From the NCBI GenBank assembly GCA_035048495.1, contig CM068543.1, forward strand, positions 28,509,751 to 28,573,750: 64,000 nucleotides of DNA, in the 5' to 3' direction. Shown here in pieces: positions 57,183 through 64,000 of this stretch. Source of the stretch: Euptelea pleiosperma. Its lineage: Eukaryota; Streptophyta; Magnoliopsida; Ranunculales; Eupteleaceae. The stretch's first letter is position 1; each line of letters begins with the position of its first letter. Position numbers and translations under genes: made by a program. Under the pieces are notes generated by a model. The model ran no database searches. It was not told the DNA's origin and saw only the letters and a program-made list of their open reading frames with translations.

Positions 57183-57279
57183 TTGGTAATATATGGTGAC
57201 CTGAATATTGTCTTAAATTTAAACATGTGGATATTAATATCCAATTTGAAGGGAAGGGGAATTTTTAAATCTAAAAAAT

Positions 57280-57723
57280 GATTTTTTTTAGACAATTTGG
57301 AATGGCCTAAAACCATTCCATTCCTAAAATTTTGTTTTGGAACGGTTTAGACCCATTTCGAAATGAAATAAGGTTCTGAGTGGATCTAAAACTGCATCAA
57401 AGTTGTCCTAATTAGAAACAGTTCTGAACCATTCCTACATGGGAATGGCTACAAAGCATTCTGAAAGTTAGAGAGCATTCCCAACGTGGGTCCAAACCGT
57501 CCCTTGTAGGAACGGTTTTCAACCGTTCCAAAATTTGGAATGGTTCAGAACCATTCATCTTGGAAAAATAGGAACAATTCAGAATAGTTCCAGATCTACG
57601 AATCAGTAGCGATTTTAACCCTTTCAAAACTTTGCCAACGCATGTTTTTGGAACAGCTTAGAACCGTTCTTGATCGGGTTAGGAACGATTCAAAACTGTT
57701 CTTAATTTCTTCTTTTTGTATTG
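57280..57723 (-). mobile_element. CACTA-like end with dense subterminal repeats
   Basis: At least ten copies, in both orientations, of GGAACGGTT or AACCGTTCC variants within 400 bp. The right edge read inward is CAATACAAAAAGAAG, one base off the CACTACAAAAA-type terminus. Dense short subterminal repeats near such an end are typical of CACTA elements. The other end was not found. Confidence 0.45.
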
Positions 57724-58509
57724 TTTACTTTAGTCCCCTCTCCTATACACTTAAAATAGTAAAGAAACAAAGAAAAACGAGAGGATGTATATATGGTATT
57801 GCTCAGTAAAAAACATCACACATGAACCCTAACTAATAAACAAGAAGAGAGAGAGAGTCACTTGGTGGTGCTGAAGAGAGCAGAGAGACGGCTCAGGACT
57901 GTCTTTCTTGTGTTGCGTCTCTAACTCACTGAACTTGTTCCGTTGTTTACCATAGAAAAAATGGACTTTATACTCTTTCGCATTTCGTTATTAGTTGCAT
58001 GCTTTTTTACAGTGGATTTTGGGAGAGCATTTAAGGAGGGAGGGTAAATTCTGGGTGCACATCTCCGGTCACCCACAAGGAGTAACTTCGCTCGTGTCTC
58101 ACTTGAACTACAGTCCGTGATTCTTACGAAAACAGTGCCGAATTGTCAACAACTTGGGAACCGAATATTTACAATAAATATATAATCCCCAACGAGCAAA
58201 GAACAAACCTTGCATTGTGCCATAATGTGATGCAGGCTGTTGATCAAATTGCAACATTCACGGGACAATGACGCATGCGCACGATTGGTTGGAGGCACGC
58301 ATTTTTGCAATGCCCACTAAAATATGTATAGGAAATATTAAGAACAGCACATGGAAATAAATAGATGCTAATAAAATAAAACAAGTAAATAAATAAAATA
58401 AAAGGAAAATTTTTTAAACACAAAATAACTTTAAACTATACATAAAAACAGGTAAAACTTTTGAAAATTTGCAAAAAAAAGTAACTAGCCCTGACAAAAA
58501 TTAAGGCTG
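57724..58509. other. Non-coding DNA, nothing recognised
   Basis: No supportable gene or element. Confidence 0.4.
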
Positions 58510-58514
58510 ACAAA

Positions 58515-58880
58515 CGCCCTTTTAAAGTACGTCTGAGCAGTAAAACTTCTGTTACAATAGGAGCAACGTGGCACACTGACCGTATGGATGTTTGGCCAGT
58601 CCCTCGGTAGACCTGCAAACCAAAAAGCAGCTTGATTAGTAACTTACAACCTTTGGATATTTGCACTCAAATAATGCTCAAATTCCTACGGTTAAAATCA
58701 ACCCATGAAAATAAATTTAATCCAACACTTAGAAACCACTGATCATGTTTATTTTTGGTGTGTAGGTCTACCTAGTGATTGGACAAACATCCATACGGTC
58801 ACCATTCACTAAGATTGTGCCACGTGGCTTGTATTGTGAGAGAAGGTTTACTCCTCAATGGACAAGAAGCCCTTTAAAAG
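58515..58880. mobile_element. Fold-back MITE related to 33916-34319
   Basis: CCCTTTTAAAG...TGAGCAGTAAAACTTCTG at the left is mirrored by CAGAAGG-like TTTACTCCTCA...CTTTAAAAGGG at the right. Inside, CCGTATGGATGTTTGG.C, GACCTGCAAACCAAAAA and their complements repeat the layout of 33916-34319. Outer ends approximate. Confidence 0.55.
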
Positions 58881-59820
58881 GGAAAACTTATCTGTTTTTC
58901 TAAATAGTTTAAAATTATTTTTTGTTGAAAATTTTTTCCGTAAAATAAATTGAGCACCTTAAATAGGATAATACAATAATGAAATCGTAGATTCCCATGT
59001 GTGCCCCACCAACAGAAGGGTTAAAGTTCCTCCCCCTCCCAACCAAACACAAACATAAATGCAAAATGCACTTATTTGTGAGGGTTCCAAGACACGACAC
59101 AAGGGAAAAACAGGAGACCAACATTGTAGCACTCTAGCACTAGGAATTTATGGGGCCATGTGAGGGATCCACTCCTAGTTGTTCACACTAGGCACCCTAC
59201 GAGTCCTACACACACTTAGATACGGTCAACCCCACATGTTCTCACTCCCCCCAATGTGGTAGCAATTGGCCCCACCCCACAAGTCCTTGTCCTAGGCATG
59301 GTCTCATGGGAAAGCATGAACACAACATTGGCATGCATGAGAGGCCCAATGTTTTGTACTACGGTTTTAACAATCCGTGGTTATAAACTATTGGTAATAG
59401 TTTTATAATGGTCTGTGTCATACCCCATTGCGTTATTCATCTTTACTATTATAAAGACAACCCTTCGGTTGCTGAATTGTTCACATTTTTCTAAAAAAAA
59501 AATTCTTTCCAAAATGCCTTTAATTAACTCTCTTAAATGGTTATATTAATTGCAAAGGCTAAGAAAAGTCTTTTGGCATCAGTTACTACATAGCTTGTGT
59601 GTTAAACCTATCCCAAAAAATAGTCCAAACTCGAGAACACTTCTGATGAGTAGCACTAGTAAGCGAAGTTGCTGACTAGTGCCCCTCCACTTGACAATTA
59701 TGGGATTGTCACTTGACAGGGATACTTGTAAAGTGGAGAAGTGCTAATCATCAAAAGGGTTCTCTTCAAACTCCACCCATGTCTTCAACTACCTCTACTA
59801 CAATCAGTTAACTATAGCAA
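58881..59820. other. Non-coding DNA, nothing recognised
   Basis: No supportable gene or element; the minus frame at 58915-59124 shows no domain. Confidence 0.4.
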
Positions 59821-59829
59821 TATGTTAGT

Positions 59830-60353
59830 GTAAATTATGTTATGACAAACGATGATTTAGGATTAATGCAATCAGCAGAAAATGAATAAAAAGCAAACAC
59901 GAACACACAAACAATTTATTTGGTTCGGCTTATAGCTTATGTCCACGGGCAAAGACGACAAGAGATTTCACTATAATTGATTGTGGAATCAATCTCACAG
60001 AACCATTGGCCCAAAGACACCCTTTGGCACTTTCTCTCTCTCTCTGTCAGCTCTGAAAAATATATATATCCCCGTAATTCGTATTAGGGTTTTGGCATCA
60101 AGTGTGAGAGTCCTAGAGAAAATAAGAAAGTTTCCGTAACTATTTCCTGCAACTCATTCGAACCAAGTAAGGTTCATTCAGACCAACTCAGGTTTGTTCG
60201 AATGTGGTAAACATTTCGATCAAGCCAACAAATCCGAGAGAAAAAACACAGAATCACCTATGCTCGGAATAGGTTCATTCGAACAAAGTTGGACTTCGTT
60301 CGAACCAACCCTGGCCGAACTCAATCTCGAAGAATTCAAGCCATATCACAACA
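59830..60353 (-). repeat. 3' LTR of a Tork-like Copia element
   Basis: On the minus strand TGTTGTGATATGG starts at 60353 directly after a polypurine tract AAAGTGGAGAT. Inside are several GGTTCGAAC/GTTCGAAT palindromes (60150-60310). The left end is not fixed. The plus-strand frame 60194-60469 is antisense to this LTR and is not a gene. Confidence 0.6.
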
Positions 60354-60474
60354 ATCTCCACTTTGACTTGAGCTTGATCCACCTTGGCAACAAACTCCAC
60401 CTTGACTGGAAATCTACCAAACTCCAAAATCTAGAAACTCCTCTCACCACCTCCAGACAAGCCCCTTAGGGCTC

Positions 60475-60640
60475 TCAGGTACTACTAATACCGATTGTCT
60501 AAGCAAAGCTTTAATTTGGTTACTGGAAGTGGCTTAGTAAACATACCTATTTGGATTCTCTACTATAGTAATCTTCTTCACTACAATAGCCTCGTGAGAA
60601 ATCACATCCAAGATAAAATGCATCTAACATTGTAAAGTCT
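60475..60640 (-). pseudogene. C-terminal end of Copia pol (RNase H tail)
   Basis: On the minus strand: MHFILDVISHEAIVVKKITI followed by VENP, then a frame change and MFTKPLPVTKLKLCLD before a stop. This is the conserved end of RNase H in Tork-type Copia elements (usually ...ENPADMFTKPL...). One frameshift separates the halves. The rest of pol is absent. It lies directly upstream of its polypurine tract and LTR, so the element's 3' end is in order. Confidence 0.75.
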
Positions 60641-60731
60641 ATATTTTAGTATTGGCTAATCCCGTGTGACAAAATACCAATGTGTATTCCACCTTACTTT
60701 GTTGTGTGGGTAGTTAGGATAGTGATAATGT

Positions 60732-61404
60732 CAGTTTATGGTTGCATGTGTTTGAAACACTGACATGACATATAAGTTTTATGCATAATCTGTTCAATCC
60801 AATAGATTGGATTGTTTGACCAATCGATTGGACTTGACAAGTGACACTCAAATGTTTGGAGAAGTAATCTACTGTCTAGTTTCAATACGACTTCTGTTAA
60901 GACTCTACAGTTGGAGTCTAACTGGTTGAACCCAAAATTCAATCGATCGGACTAAATAGATTGATCAATCGGATTTGCGTGCACCAGAGTTCCGTGAATC
61001 ATTAAGTTTCCTATTCAGATTCAAGTACTTGCTATCTTTAGACTTGGACTTGCTCACTCTATATATTGATCATTTTGGGTCAAAACCCTAAGTTATCTGA
61101 GGGAATCATAAGCAATCCTAAGCATACAAGAGTTAATTCAACATCTGATGAGCCTCTCATATGAGTAGTTTAGTCCATGCCTTGTCAATGAAGAAGAGTT
61201 CTCTGAATCTGATTCTCATCCTTTGAGATCTTTCTTGAAGATCTAAGCTTATAATCCTTGTTAATCGATTCATCTATCAAGCTACATCCCTCTAGACCTA
61301 AGAACCCATATCCATACTTTGTTCTTAGAGACCTAAAAAGCTCTTGGTTCTTTAACTCAATTGTGTTAAGAGATTATGCACGTCGGGGTGTACCGAGACG
61401 TTAC
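60732..61404 (+). repeat. Copia-type LTR fragment with CCAAT palindromes
   Basis: CCAATAGATTGG, CCAATCGATTGG and CAATCGATCGG occur at 60795-60960. The downstream region (GAAGAAGAGTTCTC, GGGGTGTACCGAGACG) parallels the U5 side of the Sirevirus-type LTR (GGGTGTACCAAACTG). It is cut at 61404 by family S copy 7. The left end is uncertain. Confidence 0.5.
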
Positions 61405-64000
61405 TGATATTCGCTTAAAAGTGCTTATTTTAAGCAATTATCCTTCTAGCGTTATCACACTCTCCTACATAAAATTATCATAATTATCAACTTTTCTGCG
61501 TAAGAGTTTCTTTTGTTGCGTAGAACACACTTTTCTGGTTAAAATGGTATATTCGCATGCATTCATGCGTATTTATTTGACCCACATGCGAAGTCATTCT
61601 CATTACGCAATTTTTCTATCGTAGGAGCACTAATCGGATAATCTTGATGGAGTGTGGGCCCACAATCAACATCTAGAGCCTTTGATCAAAGTACAGAGAG
61701 CCAGTGGACTTAGACAAGAAGATGTAGGCCATAGATGGAAAGAGCAGGTGGATCGAAAGAGTCGAGAGATGACTAGAAGAAAATGAGAGACCACCTCTCA
61801 AAGAAGAGACCAAGGATATTAAAGCTTATCAACTAACACAAGATGAGGACTTGCTCAGTTGGTAAAGCATGTAGAATACCAAGTCAAAGACCAGGGTTCA
61901 AGACCCTCTGCTAGCATTTTTCTCTTTTGTAATATTTTCTCTCTCATCTCTCTAGATCCCCATTCTCTCTCTACTCACAAATCCAAATTATCCGATCCTC
62001 TCTCATTTCTTAGTCACTCGATCCTACGGCCTACCTTGGCCGATCTCCACTATCCGATCCCCATCACATGGTCTGATCCTAAAATCAAATGATCCTCAGG
62101 TAAGATGATCCGATCCGATGGCCAGGAAAATCACCATTCCTCTGGCCTATTATTTTACTGGTCTACGATCTAGCCAATGGCCAACGCACTCTGGGCCCAC
62201 AATTTTAGGCATCATCCTTCGACATCCCGGCCAACCCATCCGATGGCCTATGGCCCTCAAATTCATGGCCTATGCATGGACCACATGGAAGATAATTCCT
62301 ACAAAAGGGGGAGATCGACGGTGATGATTGCATCAAGAAAACCCACTCATGTTTTAAAGAAAGAAATCCTATTTTAAACATGTTTTCTTTAAAAAGAATT
62401 TGAAAAGAAGAGTTTTTAAAAGGTTAAAAAAAAAAAAAAAAGGTTTTTCTTTTTCTTTGTTTTTAGAAATGTTTTCTTTTTTTAGATAGATTTGGTCGAA
62501 AAGGTGGGGGGTGTGATTGAGGGTTGGACCAAACCCTAATGGTCCACATGATGAGTCCCCCACATTTTGATAAGGGGAGTTTCCAAAAATAAAAAGAAAA
62601 AAAAAAGGAAAAAGAAAAAAACGTGGGTTTCTAATTTAGAAACCCAAACGCCTTGCCTTCTTTCCATCATCGATCCATCAAACCTGAGATTTCTCCCATC
62701 TCTTCCCTCTCCTAAAAACCCTAGCCGTCACCCTCTCTTCCTCTCTTCACCATTGAAAAAGGAAAAAAAAAAGAAGAGAAGAAGAAGAAGGGAAGAGGAG
62801 AGGAGGCTTACCTCCACTGCTCCAAGCTGTCCAGCATCCTTCTTCTGCCCACATCACCTCCTTGCTCCGCCTCCTACAGCTACACCTACTGCTCCACATC
62901 GCCACTAGCTACTGCACCACTGCACAGCCTACACCTCACCACACCCTTGCTGGCCGAACCAGCAAGGTGCTCATCTCTTCTTCTCAACGTCTTCATCTCC
63001 TCTAGAAAAAAAAAAAGAGAGAAAGAAAAGAGAGGAGAAGAAGAAGAAGAAAAGGAAGGGAAAAAGTCCCCTTACCTGCAACGCCATCCACCATAGCTGC
63101 ATCTTCACACTCCAGCCTTCCACCTCTTCACCATTACCCCCGTCACCATTCCAGTAGCCACAACCATCTTAGCCAACACCATAGCTACAAGCTGTCCTCA
63201 TCATCAAGCCATCCACCACCTCCACGTTCTGCCATTACCGCCCAGCATCCTCTCCCAATCTCTCCCTCATTCTCTTCTTCTTCACTGTTTTCATCTTTTG
63301 AAAACAAACAAACAGAAAAAAAAGATAAGAAAAGAAGAAAGAGAAGAAGAGAAGAGAGGAGGATGAATCTACCATTGCTCTCTCCAAAAACTACTGCCCC
63401 TCCTCCTCGCCGCCTTCACCTACCAGCAGTTGTTGCATCCACCAGCTGTACCAGTGCCTCCACACCACAACACCTCCATAAGCCGCCCAGCCACCACTGT
63501 TTCGTCTCCACACACATCAATGCCCACAAACTTGCCACTGGAGCTACCACCCTTCTCCCCACATCCTCTCCTTAACGGTTCTTGAACCGTGGGAACTTGA
63601 GTCCTTACTTTGGTCGACTATCCCCATCAAGGTAAACCTCTCTCTTTAGTTTTTCCCTCTAGGAATTCCGCCTTTTTTTTATTTTTCTCAATCTAGTTTT
63701 TTTTATTTTCTCTATCTTCTCTTTAGATCCCTCTCTTTACATAGGTCATTCTTTAGCTTGTCAAAAAAAATGAGTTTCTCTCTCTAGGTTTACTCAACTT
63801 CTCTCTCTCTAGTTTTTATCTTTTACAGGTTTTTTAGTTAGATTTATTTTCTTGTTTAATATTTGTGAGCACTTTCGATGAATGGATAAATTTGTTATGT
63901 TGATTTTTCTTCTTTAATTTGTCTTGCATTTTCTTTAATGTTTATTGTACACTCTCTCTCCAGAAGCTTCAAAATAAAGCATGTTTTAACTCACCTATTC
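61405..64000 (+). mobile_element. Family S, copy 7, continues beyond the window
   Basis: TGATATTCGCTTAAAAGTGC at 61405 and the next 420 bp follow copy 3. Then come the tRNA-like segment (61844-61921), a GATCC-rich region, CT-rich/A-rich leader blocks (62560-63600) and the donor-like CATCAAG|GTAAACC at 63632. The conserved 3' block lies beyond base 64000. Frames at 62567-62908 and 63363-63575 are low-complexity leader. Confidence 0.75.
61844..61921 (+). other. tRNA-like segment with A box, B box and T run
   Basis: GAGGACTTGCTCAGTTGGTA at the start holds a D-arm-like GCTCAGTTGGTAAAGC; TTGCTCAGTTGG (61851-61862) is close to the A-box consensus TRGYNNARNNGG. GGTTCAAGACC (61895-61905) fits the B-box consensus GGTTCRANNCC exactly, within a T-arm AGGGTTCAAGACCCT. 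CTTTTT-like T run (ATTTTTC, 61916-61921) follows about 10 bases later, as a Pol III terminator would. The acceptor stem pairs poorly and no clean anticodon loop is seen, so it is not called a tRNA gene. It may be a tRNA- or SINE-derived promoter module. Confidence 0.5.

Noticed and set aside
56626..57281. Several frames on both strands with LPLHLSPS-type repeats
   Set aside because: They translate the inverted arms and CT/GA microsatellites of the Mutator-like element.
61844..61921. Functional tRNA gene
   Set aside because: D- and T-arm and both boxes are present, but the acceptor stem does not pair well and no normal anticodon arm can be drawn. Kept as a tRNA-like module only.

Overview
The window looks like nuclear DNA of a flowering plant. 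It is AT-rich and has no intact host gene, rRNA or canonical tRNA that I can support. Almost everything I can identify is a plant mobile element: Copia/Sirevirus-like and Ty3/gypsy LTR elements, solo LTRs, Helitrons, hAT, Mutator-like, PIF/Harbinger-like and CACTA-like pieces. Their reading frames are broken by stops and frameshifts, so this is an old, heavily nested intergenic region. The species cannot be named from the sequence. LAYOUT: 1-2062 is the 3' part of a large LTR-like unit, here called family S. 2063-4778 is gypsy-LTR-like non-coding DNA. 4785-6908 is a reverse copy of S next to a CACTA-type end. 7191-7590 holds Helitron-like repeats and 8361-9340 a non-autonomous hAT element. 10500-11632 is a Copia pol relic and its LTR. 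11784-25383 is one Copia element of Sirevirus type with a TTAAC target duplication. It contains a decayed gag, no pol, and a second ORF carrying a plant-transposon-protein-like domain. It is interrupted by two family S copies in opposite orientation, 12239-14786 and 20066-22750, each with its own 5-bp duplication. 25389-36552 is a field of small DNA elements, including an end-to-end array of four Helitrons at 28502-29157. 36553-44922 is a Tat-type gypsy element (LTR, gag, protease, start of RT, tandem repeats, antisense ORF). 44923-50297 is a reverse Tekay/Del-like element with very long LTRs and almost no internal region. 51412-55165 is a nest of family S and Sirevirus-type LTR pieces. 55166-61404 holds more Copia fragments, a Mutator-like fold-back element with a perfect 9-bp duplication, and a CACTA-like subterminal region. 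61405 to the end is another family S copy. MOST INTERESTING: (1) Family S is present at least seven times, about a fifth of the window by my coordinates, yet always as a single LTR-like unit. It combines a TATA box, a hairpin-forming pyrimidine-rich leader, a conserved intron-like segment near its 3' end and, in the best copy (61844-61921), a tRNA-like segment with A-box and B-box matches and a T run. (2) The Sirevirus-like LTRs carry dense arrays of the palindrome CCAATCGATTGG, two inverted CCAAT boxes, just upstream of a TATA box. The same array recurs inside the element directly upstream of its second ORF, where an internal promoter would be expected. (3) At least two other Copia-like LTRs here have arrays of their own, different palindromes. 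No genes cooperate in a pathway; the relationships are nesting order and shared LTR architecture.
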